From contig SUYO01000006.1 of the NCBI GenBank assembly GCA_015060385.1, positions 24,271 through 88,270 on the forward strand: a stretch of DNA of 64,000 bases, written 5' to 3'. The notes below the pieces were generated by a model, which saw only the letters and a program-made list of their open reading frames with translations, was not told the DNA's origin and ran no database searches. Position numbers and translations under genes: made by a program. Positions 28,246-36,936 of the stretch are shown one piece after another. How positions within the stretch are numbered: position 1 is the first letter of the stretch; every line of letters starts with the position of its first letter. This DNA is from Bacteroidales bacterium (GTDB taxonomy: Bacteria; Bacteroidota; Bacteroidia; Bacteroidales; UBA932).

Positions 28246-28298
28246 AAAGCATCAGCGGGTGGGCGGAACACGGCGTTCCGCCCACCCGCTGATGCTTT
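28246..28298. terminator. Very strong bidirectional hairpin terminator
   Basis: A perfect 24-bp stem (28246-28269 with 28275-28298) around the loop ACGGC, flanked by A-run and T-run (AAAAGC...GCTTT). It isolates malQ from the convergent transposase gene. Confidence 0.85.
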
Positions 28299-28304
28299 CG
28301 GCAT

Positions 28305-28438
28305 ACTTGTCCGGAAACCCCTGCTCAAATCCGGACAAGTCAACCTTTTGCGCATGTTTGTCCGGAAAAACACAGTTTTTTCCGGACAACATGCCTGAAT
28401 TTGCACTCACGTCCGGATTTCGGGCACTATATCCGGAC
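28305..28438. repeat. REP cluster A: three TGTCCGGA palindromes
   Basis: Units at 28305-28340 (11-bp perfect stem ACTTGTCCGGA/TCCGGACAAGT), 28353-28393 (CATGTT-GTCCGGAAAAA with its complement) and 28411-28438 (GTCCGGAT/ATCCGGAC). They stand immediately 3' of the tyrosine transposase gene and belong to the same family as clusters at 29390, 29866 and 34756. Confidence 0.85.
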
Positions 28439-28440
28439 AG

Positions 28441-29373
28441 TCAGCCTATAAACATTTCATTCAACAGAGAAACATCCAGTTTCAACAGCCGTCTGAGCTG
28501 CTGGTTGCTTGCATTGTACTTGAAATGCAGTTCTTTGGCAATCCTTATCCTTTGGTCAGGAGAAAGGGCTGACAATTGTCTTACATTGAATTCCTCTGCA
28601 GAATATCTTGAGGCAACAGCATAGAGCTCATCATCAGTGAGGAACACGGTGTCTTTCAGCCTGGATGCAATCTCACTGAATGCTTCGACATTTTTAGTAA
28701 GAGAGTTGAAGTAACTTCGGGGATCGTTGAAGAGACTCTCGCCGAGACTTACATCGCAGAACGATGGGATATATGCTCTTTCACCGTGAAATTTCAGAGC
28801 CCCTAACCTTGAGATGTCTCTTACATGTGCATATGCCCTTCTGCTGTCATATGTGAGGTCATTGAAGCTGACTGCGGGTATGGATTTCAACAAAGGGTTG
28901 AAGTAGGCAATGCCGCTGCCCCACGGATAATTATATGGTGTATATGATGACTGTGATACATATGCATTCCTATGAGTGTATATGATTTCGTTTCTAAGTG
29001 CTCTAAGATCCTCTATCGGAATTATTTCGGCCGTGAAGCTCTCCCAGTCAATTATGCGCCCGGACCGTCTGAAGATCCGTTTCATCCTTCCCTTGAAGTC
29101 TTCAAACAGTCCCATACATGCTTCCTTCTGTCCGCAAAGTATCTTGTGGACATGGTTTGACATCAGTTCGAAGGCAACGATTCTGACGCCAGGCTTCCTG
29201 CATGCTGATACGGACAGCAGGTTCATGCCTAAGTCAAAGTCTGTCCCTGATGTGAAGATATTCTGCATCTTTGTCCCATCTGTGCACAGATGCCAGAATG
29301 GTCCTTCCTGTAAAAACAGGGCTTCGCATATCCTTTCCTTCTCAGCGAAGGAAAGCGATTGATTGTATTTCAT
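28441..29373 (-). CDS. REP-associated tyrosine transposase (Y1_Tnp, RAYT) 1
   Basis: A 310-residue transposase of the HUH single-strand type. The metal-binding His-x-His is in LMSNHVHKIL (about residue 72) and the catalytic Tyr is in IIYTHRNAY (about 127), followed by YNYPWGSG. A C-terminal region (about 270-310, LSPDQRIRIAKELHFKYNAS...LRRLLKL) looks like a helix-turn-helix. RAYTs cut and move REP palindromes. TGTCCGG palindromes lie on both sides within 30 bases of the gene, so they are its likely substrate. The start is placed at MKYNQSL; the frame upstream runs through REP sequence. Confidence 0.88.
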   Translation of the reverse strand: MKYNQSLSFAEKERICEALFLQEGPFWHLCTDGTKMQNIFTSGTDFDLGMNLLSVSACRKPGVRIVAFELMSNHVHKILCGQKEACMGLFEDFKGRMKRIFRRSGRIIDWESFTAEIIPIEDLRALRNEIIYTHRNAYVSQSSYTPYNYPWGSGIAYFNPLLKSIPAVSFNDLTYDSRRAYAHVRDISRLGALKFHGERAYIPSFCDVSLGESLFNDPRSYFNSLTKNVEAFSEIASRLKDTVFLTDDELYAVASRYSAEEFNVRQLSALSPDQRIRIAKELHFKYNASNQQLRRLLKLDVSLLNEMFIG

Positions 29374-29389
29374 ATTATAGTGGATTTTA

Positions 29390-29468
29390 GTCCGGGAATC
29401 AGTTTGTTTTTCCGGATATACGATAGAAAGTTGGAGTGTTGTCCGGATTTTAGTGGCTGTTTCCGGAT
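29390..29468. repeat. REP cluster B: two TCCGGA palindromes upstream of RAYT1
   Basis: Units at about 29390-29417 (TCCGGGAA...TTTTTCCGGA) and 29440-29468 (TGTCCGGATTTT...TTTCCGGATA). They lie between RAYT1 and the 79-residue gene. Confidence 0.75.
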
Positions 29469-29473
29469 AGACT

Positions 29474-29713
29474 TCATACAGGCAACCTTTGAATGTCATG
29501 TTGGCTCCGGAACGGACGTCTTAGTTTCAGACGGGTCCTGTCAAATCCATAAAGTCTTGCAAATAATTCAACTGCATCCCTGAGAGTCCATGCAGATGCA
29601 ACTTCCATGTTTTCATCACTCAGATGATAGACAGTATATGCAGTATGAGGCTCCATGGATTCCCGCTCGATCGTCTGCACTGTCTTAACGTTAAGATAAA
29701 TATCCATGATCAT
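29474..29713 (-). CDS. Small protein of unknown function upstream of RAYT1
   Basis: A 79-residue soluble protein that I do not recognise. The central part reads YTVYHLSDENMEVASAWTLR and DAVELFARLYGFDRTRLKL, which looks like a strand followed by helices, so a folded domain is credible. A good promoter precedes it (29780-29809) and RAYT1 follows on the same strand after about 100 bases of REP sequence, so it may travel with the transposase. Its last residues (about FRSQHDIQRLPV) run into a half-REP, TCCGGA. The start could be six bases later (MDIYLN). Confidence 0.5.
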   Translation of the reverse strand: MIMDIYLNVKTVQTIERESMEPHTAYTVYHLSDENMEVASAWTLRDAVELFARLYGFDRTRLKLRRPFRSQHDIQRLPV

Positions 29714-29779
29714 ATGTGTTAAGAATGTTCATATGCCATTTGATCGTGGATGGCGAACCAGAAGAGTTCAATGACAGTT

Positions 29780-29809
29780 CAAATGTACCATTAAAAAATT
29801 AATTCCCAA
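29780..29809 (-). promoter_or_regulatory. Promoter of the 79-residue gene and RAYT1
   Basis: On the minus strand TTG (29807-29809) and TACATTTG (29780-29787) are 19 bases apart, a good -33/-7 pair. The 306-base gap 29714-30019 holds this promoter and REP cluster C. Confidence 0.55.
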
Positions 29810-29865
29810 GTCCTCCAGCCGTGAAATCAGTCAAATTTCCGGAGAAAAATACTTTTGAACCTATG

Positions 29866-29949
29866 TTGTCCGGAATCTGTCAGGAATTTCCGGACAAATG
29901 TGCTGAAAAGAGGGTTCTATCCGGTTAATGCTTATGTTTTCCGGACAAG
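29866..29949. repeat. REP cluster C: two TTGTCCGGAA palindromes upstream of SusC2
   Basis: Unit 29866-29897 has a perfect 10-bp stem (TTGTCCGGAA/TTCCGGACAA); unit 29919-29949 is an imperfect copy (ATCCGG...TTTTCCGGACAAG). Confidence 0.8.
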
Positions 29950-30019
29950 ATGCTGCCATTGGTCCGAGGATTGCCTTGAAGTCCGTGCGATAATTTTGAA
30001 TAATTATAAACGGACTTAT

Positions 30020-33000
30020 ATGAACAGGTTTTTAATCATATGCGTCGTCGCTGCACTTTCATGTGCGGGCGGCGCTGATGCATCCGCCCGGAAGGCACGG
30101 GTGACAAAGATAAGCAGCAGCCTGTATGCAGGCTATGAGGTGTCCGGTACTGTCATGGATGAACTCGGTCCCGTTATGGGTGCGGCAATAATAGAAACCG
30201 GCACATCGAACGGAACAGTAACCGACGAGGACGGACATTTCTCACTGATTGTGGCCGGTCCTATGGCAGAGGTCGAAATAAGCTGCATCGGCTATGCTCC
30301 CCAAAGATTCGAGGCTGCTTCGGTTCCCCATACCATAGTTCTTAAGGAGGACTCCGAATTCCTGGACGAAGTCGTGGTCATCGGTTACGGTACCGTCAAG
30401 AAGGATGACCTTACAGGATCGATTTCGGCAATCAAGGCTGAAGACCTCAACAGAGGTGCCGTGGTCAATGCACAGGACATGCTCAAGGGCAAGGTCGCAG
30501 GTGTGCTGATCACTCCCGGCGACGGCGGACCGGGCTCTGGTTCGCGCATAAGGATCAGAGGTTCGGCCTCGCTGAACGCCTCCAATGACCCGCTCATCGT
30601 GATCGACGGCGTGCCTGTGGCACAGGGCGCGGGAGGGGCGATGTCAAATCCCCTTGACCTGCTGAATCCCAACGATATAGATTCATTCACCGTCCTCAAG
30701 GATGCATCTGCAGCAGCCATCTACGGCTCAAGAGCTTCAAACGGAGTAATCCTTATCACTACCAGAAAGGGCATGGGAGGAAAGCCCAAGGTAAGCTACA
30801 GCGGCTCTTTCAGCCTCCAGAATCCGTCGAGGAAGGTTCCGGTCATGTCTCCTTCGGAAGTGATGGACTTCTATGCGGAGGTATTCCCTGCAGGCACTGC
30901 CACGGGCGACCGTATAAGGGAACTTGCCGGAAGTTCGCAGACCGACTGGCAGGACCTTGTGTTCCGCACGGCCTTCGCCACGGAGCATAACGTCAGCGTT
31001 CGCGGAAACATCGACAACCGCATGCCTTACCGCGGTTCCGTAAGCTATTCCGGTCAGCAGGGTACCCTCAAGGAGTCCAGATATGACAGGGGAACCATAG
31101 ACCTCAACGCCTCTCCCGATTTCCTTGACAAGCACCTTACCCTGGACCTCAGTGCAAAGGGGGTATATTCGTTTTCTGATTATTCCGACGGAGGAACGGT
31201 CGGAAAGGCAGCCTTCTTCAATCCGACTGCAGCTCCGTACTGGATCAACGCGGACGGAACCATTGACCTCTCCACTACCAACGGTTTCTGGAATTACGGC
31301 AACGGAAGAGGAAAGGACTTCAGTCCCAACACACTTGCCGGAGCCAGCCCTCTGTCCATGCTCTATGACAGCATCAGCAATGCCGGATCATACAGGTTCA
31401 TAGGCAGGATAGGTGCGGACTACAAGGTTCATGGCCTGGAAGCCTTGAGCTTCAATGTCAGTGCAAGCCTCGACATCACTCAGACAGACTCCTACAGCGG
31501 TGTGCGTCCAGGGTCGTTCCAGGCATATACCGATACCGAGAACCTCGGTATCGGCCAGCATACAAAAGGCATAAGCATAAGCCGCAGCCAGGTGTTCGAA
31601 GCCTATGCGGACTACAATGAAACCTGGGGCATCCACAACCTGGATGTCATGGCCGGATACTCATGGCAGAACAACTGGTGGGGCAGCAGGTATGTGGATT
31701 ATTTCAATGAAACGAATGAAATCAAGCTCCTGCCTGGAGAGACAGCAGAGGGAAGGTATTCATGGTCCAAGGCTGAAAATTATCTGATATCATTCTACGG
31801 CCGCATCAACTATTCCATCGACTCAAGGTACGTGTTCACCTTCACGGCACGCGGCGATGGTTCGAGCAAGTTCGCGAAGGCGCACCGATGGGGCTTCTTC
31901 CCATCCGGTGCCTTCGCCTGGAACATGAAGAAGGAAGGATTCATGGAGGAAGTCAGGAACGTCTCGACCTTGAAGCTCCGTCTTTCCATCGGCCTGACCG
32001 GCCAGCAGGACGGCATAGGAAACTACGTGCACCTTGCGCGCTACAACATATCAAATGACCCGTACCACCTCTACTACATGGGCGCACCGGGCTTCATTGG
32101 CACATTGACCCCGCAGGCATATGATCCGCTCATAAGGTGGGAGACTACCCTGACATGGAACGCCGGTCTGGACTTCGGATTCTTCAATGACCGTCTCAGC
32201 GGAAGTATCGATGCATATGTGCGTGACACACAGGATCTTCTGAATTCGGTCCAGATACCTATGGGCTCGAATTTCGGCAACAAGCTGATGACCAACATCG
32301 GTTCCATCCGCAACAGGGGACTGGAATTCTCAATCAGCGGAGTACCCGTGCAGAACTCTGACTGGAGCGTTCAGGCAGGAATCAACGGCACCTTCCAGAG
32401 TACGGTCTTCACCAAGCTGAATCCTACCGAAGACGATAACTACTACATCGAAACCGGCACCATATCCAAAGGCACCGGCGGCTATCTCTGCCGCCAGATG
32501 GTAGGATATGAACCGTACACATACTTCCTTTACAGACAGAAATATGCCCCTGACGGAAGGCCTCTTCAGAACGAGTTCGAGGATCTCGACGGCGACGGAG
32601 CCATCACGGAAGGAGACAGGTACATGACAGGAAAAAGCGCTTCTCCTAAGTTCTATTACGGTCTGAACCTCAAGGTAACCTACAGGAACTGGGATTTCGG
32701 ACTCAACGGACATGGTTCGGCCGGCACATGGGTGTTCAATGATTTCGCATCGTCCAACTCTACAGCTTCGCTGGACCTTAATTCTGGAGCCCTGCCAAAC
32801 CAGGCACGTCTTGTAAGGAAGACCGGCTTCACAGCTCCGAACAGCGGACAGCAGTGGTATTCTGACCTTTTCCTTGAGAATGCCTCCTTCTTCCGTCTTG
32901 ACGACATAAACTTCGGATATACCTTCAGAGGCGTTGCCCGCAGCGAGACAGATATCCGCATAGGAGCTTCCGTGCAGAATGTGTTCGTTCTCACCGGCTA

Positions 33001-33100
33001 CAGCGGAATGGACCCTGAGGTGACCTCCGAGAATGGCATAGACAACACCATGTGGCCTCGTCCGCGTACATACTCATTCCGCGTAAACGTAAACTTCTAA
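30020..33100 (+). CDS. SusC-like TonB-dependent outer-membrane transporter 2
   Basis: A 1026-residue paralog of SusC1 with the same order: signal peptide (about 1-23), carboxypeptidase-like domain (VSGTVMDELGPVMGAAI), TonB box region DEVVVIGYG, plug (LNRGAVVNAQDMLKGKVAG) and barrel ending in VNVNF. Many long blocks are identical in protein to SusC1, yet codon use differs: more CTG, AGG, GGC and ATA, fewer CTC and CGT. The ATG at 30020 gives the signal peptide; the frame upstream passes through REP cluster C. It has SusD2 next but no SusE, and REP clusters flank the pair on both sides. Confidence 0.94.
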   Translation: MNRFLIICVVAALSCAGGADASARKARVTKISSSLYAGYEVSGTVMDELGPVMGAAIIETGTSNGTVTDEDGHFSLIVAGPMAEVEISCIGYAPQRFEAASVPHTIVLKEDSEFLDEVVVIGYGTVKKDDLTGSISAIKAEDLNRGAVVNAQDMLKGKVAGVLITPGDGGPGSGSRIRIRGSASLNASNDPLIVIDGVPVAQGAGGAMSNPLDLLNPNDIDSFTVLKDASAAAIYGSRASNGVILITTRKGMGGKPKVSYSGSFSLQNPSRKVPVMSPSEVMDFYAEVFPAGTATGDRIRELAGSSQTDWQDLVFRTAFATEHNVSVRGNIDNRMPYRGSVSYSGQQGTLKESRYDRGTIDLNASPDFLDKHLTLDLSAKGVYSFSDYSDGGTVGKAAFFNPTAAPYWINADGTIDLSTTNGFWNYGNGRGKDFSPNTLAGASPLSMLYDSISNAGSYRFIGRIGADYKVHGLEALSFNVSASLDITQTDSYSGVRPGSFQAYTDTENLGIGQHTKGISISRSQVFEAYADYNETWGIHNLDVMAGYSWQNNWWGSRYVDYFNETNEIKLLPGETAEGRYSWSKAENYLISFYGRINYSIDSRYVFTFTARGDGSSKFAKAHRWGFFPSGAFAWNMKKEGFMEEVRNVSTLKLRLSIGLTGQQDGIGNYVHLARYNISNDPYHLYYMGAPGFIGTLTPQAYDPLIRWETTLTWNAGLDFGFFNDRLSGSIDAYVRDTQDLLNSVQIPMGSNFGNKLMTNIGSIRNRGLEFSISGVPVQNSDWSVQAGINGTFQSTVFTKLNPTEDDNYYIETGTISKGTGGYLCRQMVGYEPYTYFLYRQKYAPDGRPLQNEFEDLDGDGAITEGDRYMTGKSASPKFYYGLNLKVTYRNWDFGLNGHGSAGTWVFNDFASSNSTASLDLNSGALPNQARLVRKTGFTAPNSGQQWYSDLFLENASFFRLDDINFGYTFRGVARSETDIRIGASVQNVFVLTGYSGMDPEVTSENGIDNTMWPRPRTYSFRVNVNF

Positions 33101-33112
33101 AGGGACAATGAA

Positions 33113-34741
33113 ATGAAAAGGATAATATATATAATGACGGCCGCTGCAGCGATGACAGCCTGCGTGAACGACCTGGACACCCTTCCGCTGAATACGACAG
33201 ACACCGTTGTCGACTACACATACGGAAACGAGGAACCCCCATACCTCCAGGGCCTTGCACGGCTGTATTCCCAGTTCGTGACCAACGATCTGACCGACCT
33301 TCAGCAGATGGACGGGGGAGCTTCGGAGATCATCCGCGCCTTCTGGTCTGTCCAGGAGACTACTGCTGATGCAGCCAAGTGTTCCTGGGAAAACGACGCA
33401 TGGGTCCGCGCGCTTAACACAAATACATGGAACGAAACCCAGAACGATGCCGTCTATGCGGTCTATGTACGTACCCTCCAGGGTATAGCCTTCGTCAACG
33501 AATATCTCCGTCAGACGACTCCGGAGAAACTGAAGGACAGGGGCGTATCTGCTGACCTTTCGGCAAAGATCGACGGTTTCCGTGCAGAAGCCAGGTTCAT
33601 CAGGGCCTACCTCTACTGGATGGCCCTGGACTGTTTCGGCAGCGTGCCTTTCACGACCGAGAACTCCCCATTCGGAGGTACATACTTCCCTTCGCAGGCA
33701 AGCCGGGAGGACATCTATGACTTCTGCATCAGCGAACTTGAATATCTCCGCAGCGAGGAAAGTCCGATGATGCCGGCAAGAGCCATGTATCCGCGTGCCG
33801 ACAAGGGTTCGGTATCCGGCCTTCTCGCCCGCATGTACCTGAATTCCAAGGTATATACCGGAGTCGAAAGGTGGTCCCAGGCCAAGGCTGTGTGCGAGGA
33901 CATCTTCGCCATGGGCTACTCCCTCTGCCCGGACTATGCCGCCCTTTTCCGCGGCGACAACGGCGAGAACCCGCAGGCGCTTCAGGAAATGCTATGGTCC
34001 ATAAGCTACAATGCCGAGAAGACGCAGTCGTACGGAGGCACATCCTATATCCTCAGCGCCACCCTCGCTTCGACCGACATCACGGACCAGTCGCGTCCGA
34101 ACGGACAGCGCAACGGCTGGGCCGGCCTTCGTGTGCCGTACGAGTATGTGTCGAAATATTTCGACGTTTCCGGCCAGGATTATGAGACCGGTACATACGA
34201 AGTCGCCGACGCTCGCGGAAAGCTCTTCTACATAAAGGGAAGATCCGAGTCCATGGAGGGCGCCCTCTACTCGTTCATGAACGGATGGTCGTGCCTGAAA
34301 TTCAATAACATACCTTCCGGAGAGACCGATCAGTCCTTCCTGCCTGTTTCGGCAGTGAAGGCCTTCTCGGACGTCGACTTCCCGATGGTGCGTCTCGCTG
34401 AGGTCTACCTGATATATGCCGAAGCATGCATGAACCTCGGGGTTGCAGGAGAGGCCCTGCCGTACCTTGCCCGGCTGGCAGAGCGTGCAGGAGTCGAACC
34501 TCCGGCTGAAATCACTCAGGAATTCCTTGTGGCAGAGCGCGCAAGGGAACTCATGTGGGAGGCCCACAGGAGGACAGACCTGATAAGGTTCGGTCTGTAT
34601 GATTCGGCAGATTACCTCTGGCCTTACAAAGGCGGAGACTCCTTTGCAGGACAGGCGTTCCCTTCCTACAAACTGATCTTCCCGATTCCTCCTACCGAGC
34701 TTGCCGCAAACGACCGCCTCGTCCAAAATCCGGGGTATTGA
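33113..34741 (+). CDS. SusD-like starch-binding outer-membrane lipoprotein 2
   Basis: A 542-residue paralog of SusD1: lipobox MTAC, mature start VNDLDTLPLNTTDT, RAEARFIRAYLYWMALDCFG in the helical core and RARELMWEAHRRTDLIRFG near the C terminus. It starts 12 bases after SusC2 and would form the lid of that transporter. It differs from SusD1 in loops around residues 300-400, which could change oligosaccharide preference. The gene is followed at once by REP cluster D. Confidence 0.93.
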   Translation: MKRIIYIMTAAAAMTACVNDLDTLPLNTTDTVVDYTYGNEEPPYLQGLARLYSQFVTNDLTDLQQMDGGASEIIRAFWSVQETTADAAKCSWENDAWVRALNTNTWNETQNDAVYAVYVRTLQGIAFVNEYLRQTTPEKLKDRGVSADLSAKIDGFRAEARFIRAYLYWMALDCFGSVPFTTENSPFGGTYFPSQASREDIYDFCISELEYLRSEESPMMPARAMYPRADKGSVSGLLARMYLNSKVYTGVERWSQAKAVCEDIFAMGYSLCPDYAALFRGDNGENPQALQEMLWSISYNAEKTQSYGGTSYILSATLASTDITDQSRPNGQRNGWAGLRVPYEYVSKYFDVSGQDYETGTYEVADARGKLFYIKGRSESMEGALYSFMNGWSCLKFNNIPSGETDQSFLPVSAVKAFSDVDFPMVRLAEVYLIYAEACMNLGVAGEALPYLARLAERAGVEPPAEITQEFLVAERARELMWEAHRRTDLIRFGLYDSADYLWPYKGGDSFAGQAFPSYKLIFPIPPTELAANDRLVQNPGY

Positions 34742-34755
34742 TTCTCTATGACAAT

Positions 34756-34839
34756 ATGTCCGGAAATCCCTATGGAAATCCGGACAAGTCGTTCTGAAAC
34801 AGTAGTTTGTCCGGGAATCCAAATGGTTTTCCGGACAAA
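34756..34839. repeat. REP cluster D: two TGTCCGG palindromes after SusD2
   Basis: Units at 34756-34786 (TGTCCGGA/TCCGGACA) and 34806-34839 (TTTGTCCGG/CCGGACAAA). They lie between SusD2 and the regulatory region of the pullulanase operon. Confidence 0.8.
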
Positions 34840-34859
34840 CTCTTTATCTTTAAAAACAG

Positions 34860-34890
34860 CCCGTTCGTCATGATCTTCACGCCGTTCGTC
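34860..34890 (+). promoter_or_regulatory. Pair of LytTR-box-like direct repeats upstream of the pullulanase
   Basis: CCGTTCGTC occurs with GTT at 34863 and 34884, 21 bases apart as at 14424-14472. Each 9-mer (CCCGTTCGT, GCCGTTCGT) fits eight of nine positions of the LytTR box. They end about 40 bases before the -7-like box at 34931. Confidence 0.65.
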
Positions 34891-34930
34891 CGATATATTA
34901 TAATATATCGGTGAATTTGATTAAATTCGT

Positions 34931-34938
34931 CAGATTTG
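34931..34938 (+). promoter_or_regulatory. Possible -7 box of the pullulanase operon
   Basis: CAGATTTG has one mismatch to TAnnTTTG. It would start transcription near 34943, which favours the ATG at 34969 over 34948. Confidence 0.35.
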
Positions 34939-34968
34939 TAAGTTTAAATGAAACAATACGATAAAAAC

Positions 34969-36924
34969 ATGAAGATATTTAACTTGATACTGATGGGAAC
35001 ATTAGTTGCCGCTTCGATGGTGTCATGCAACACCGCAGGCGGAGATTTCGCAGTGCCCAAGACACAGCTTGAGGAGTGTGTCTACATGGGCGACAGGACA
35101 GAGTTTGCGGTATGGGCTCCGGATGCAGAGGCTGCACAGCTGAGACTTTACCATTCGGCTTCTGACGAGGCTGCCTTCAAGATCGTGAACATGAAGCTTG
35201 GAAAGGACGGTCTCTGGAAGGCTGTGGTGAAGGAGGATGTGAAAGGCACATTCTACACATTCCAGGTGCAGAAGGAAGGCAAGTGGCTCGAAGAGACTGC
35301 CGGCATCGCTGCAAAGGCTGTCGGAGTGAACGGAACACGCGGTGCGGTCATCGACTGGACCGAGACCGATCCTGAAGGATGGGCAGAGGACAAGAGTCCT
35401 GAGATCAAGCCTTCCGACATCATCGTATACGAGATGCACCACAGGGATTTCTCCATCCATGAGACATCCGGTGTGACCAACAAGGGAAAATACCTGGCTC
35501 TCACCGAGGAGGGAACAAAGAACCCTGACGGCCTGGCTACAGGTATCGACCACCTCAAGGAACTCGGAGTGACATATGTACAGCTCCTACCTTCGACCGA
35601 CTTCATAACTGTCGACGAGACCAGGCTTGAAAACAACCAGTACAACTGGGGTTATGATCCTTACAACTACAATGCTGTCGAGGGCTCGTATTCTACAGAT
35701 CCGTACAACCCTGTAACCCGTATCAGGGAGTTCAAGCAGATGGTTCAGGCCCTTCACAAGGCCGGCTTCAGGGTAATCCTTGACGTTGTCTACAACCACA
35801 CCACTGATGCATCGAAGACAGGTTTCGAGCGCACGATGCCGGGCTATTTCTACCGCATGCGTGAGGACGGCTCGTTCTTCGACGGTTCAGGCTGCGGTAA
35901 CGAGACAGCTTCCGAGCAGGAGATGTTCCGCAAATACATGGTCGAGTCTCTCGAATGGTGGATGAAGGAGTACCATATCGACGGTTTCCGTTTCGACCTC
36001 ATGGCTATCCATGACATCGAGACCATGAACCTCATCAGCGAGCGTCTGCACGCAATCGATCCGAATGTCGTGATCTACGGCGAGGGATGGGCCGCCCAGT
36101 CTCCTGCATATCCTGCAGAGGAGATCGCACTCAAGGCGAACACATATATGCTTGACAGGATCGGAGCATTCAGCGACAACATCCGCGACGCCGTACGCGG
36201 ACCTCTCGGATGCGAGAATGCCGGATTCATGGACGGCGTTGCCGGAAACAAGGAGAACATCGAGTTCGGTATCGCCGGCGGAGTGGAGCACCCTCAGGTA
36301 AGCGTGGAGAGATGGACCAACAGCCCTCTCCAGCATGTCAGCTATGTGAGCTGCCACGACGACCACTGTCTGCGCGACCGTCTCGAGGAGGCTACGAAGG
36401 CTTCCGAGAAGGAGCGCCTGAGAATGGTGAAGCTTGCCCAGACAGCAGTCTACACATCCCAGGGAATTCCTTTCATCTTCAACGGTGAGGAACTCTACCG
36501 CCACAAGCAGGGCGTGAAGAACAGCTACAACCAGCCTGACTCGATCAACGCGATCGACTGGACATACAAGACGAAGTACAACGATCTCGTGAAGTATTAT
36601 GCGGAGCTTGCGGCAATCCGTCACGAACACCCTGGCTTCTGCCTCGGAGATGCGGAGCTCGTGCGCGAGAAGCTTCAGTTCATCGAGGTCGACGATCCGT
36701 GCGTGGTCGCATTCCGTATCAGCGGTCTTGAGGGAATCGACTCTGCGAAGTCGCTTACAGTGGTTCTCAACGGATCGAAGAAGAACGTGAAGATCGAGAT
36801 TCCTCAGGGAAACTATGTCGTTCTTGCAGAGAACGGCTATGCTGACGCAGACGGTTTCGGAGCTTACGCAGGAGACTGGTGCGCAGCAGCAGCAACTTCC
36901 GCTACTATCCTTGCTGAATATTAA
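34969..36924 (+). CDS. pulA: Type I pullulanase lipoprotein (GH13_14)
   Basis: A 651-residue lipoprotein (lipobox MVSC) with a CBM48-like module (about 30-110, EFAVWAPDAEAAQLRLY) and a GH13 barrel. The type I pullulanase signature YNWGYDP starts at Tyr225. Catalytic residues are Asp343 (GFRFDL), Glu372 (YGEGW) and Asp464 (SCHDDH). It cuts alpha-1,6 branches of amylopectin fragments or pullulan. An in-frame ATG at 34948 is an alternative start, but 34969 gives a cleaner signal peptide and a workable leader. It opens a four-gene operon: pullulanase, GH13, SusA-like and SusB-like. Confidence 0.92.
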   Translation: MKIFNLILMGTLVAASMVSCNTAGGDFAVPKTQLEECVYMGDRTEFAVWAPDAEAAQLRLYHSASDEAAFKIVNMKLGKDGLWKAVVKEDVKGTFYTFQVQKEGKWLEETAGIAAKAVGVNGTRGAVIDWTETDPEGWAEDKSPEIKPSDIIVYEMHHRDFSIHETSGVTNKGKYLALTEEGTKNPDGLATGIDHLKELGVTYVQLLPSTDFITVDETRLENNQYNWGYDPYNYNAVEGSYSTDPYNPVTRIREFKQMVQALHKAGFRVILDVVYNHTTDASKTGFERTMPGYFYRMREDGSFFDGSGCGNETASEQEMFRKYMVESLEWWMKEYHIDGFRFDLMAIHDIETMNLISERLHAIDPNVVIYGEGWAAQSPAYPAEEIALKANTYMLDRIGAFSDNIRDAVRGPLGCENAGFMDGVAGNKENIEFGIAGGVEHPQVSVERWTNSPLQHVSYVSCHDDHCLRDRLEEATKASEKERLRMVKLAQTAVYTSQGIPFIFNGEELYRHKQGVKNSYNQPDSINAIDWTYKTKYNDLVKYYAELAAIRHEHPGFCLGDAELVREKLQFIEVDDPCVVAFRISGLEGIDSAKSLTVVLNGSKKNVKIEIPQGNYVVLAENGYADADGFGAYAGDWCAAAATSATILAEY

Positions 36925-36936
36925 TAATATCAACAT

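Noticed and set aside
28246..28298. The 24-bp hairpin as a member of the REP family
   Set aside because: It lacks TGTCCGG, is flanked by A and T runs and sits just after malQ, so it is a terminator.
29374..29499. Longer N terminus for RAYT1
   Set aside because: The extra 42 codons translate REP cluster B and the end of the 79-residue gene; the family start is MKYNQSL at 29373.
30006..30014. A single LytTR-like box (minus strand TCCGTTTAT) just upstream of SusC2
   Set aside because: It fits the consensus but has no partner 21-22 bases away, and one 9-mer with a loose consensus is expected by chance.
29855..30019. Longer N terminus for SusC2
   Set aside because: It translates REP cluster C and would place the signal peptide 55 residues inside the protein.
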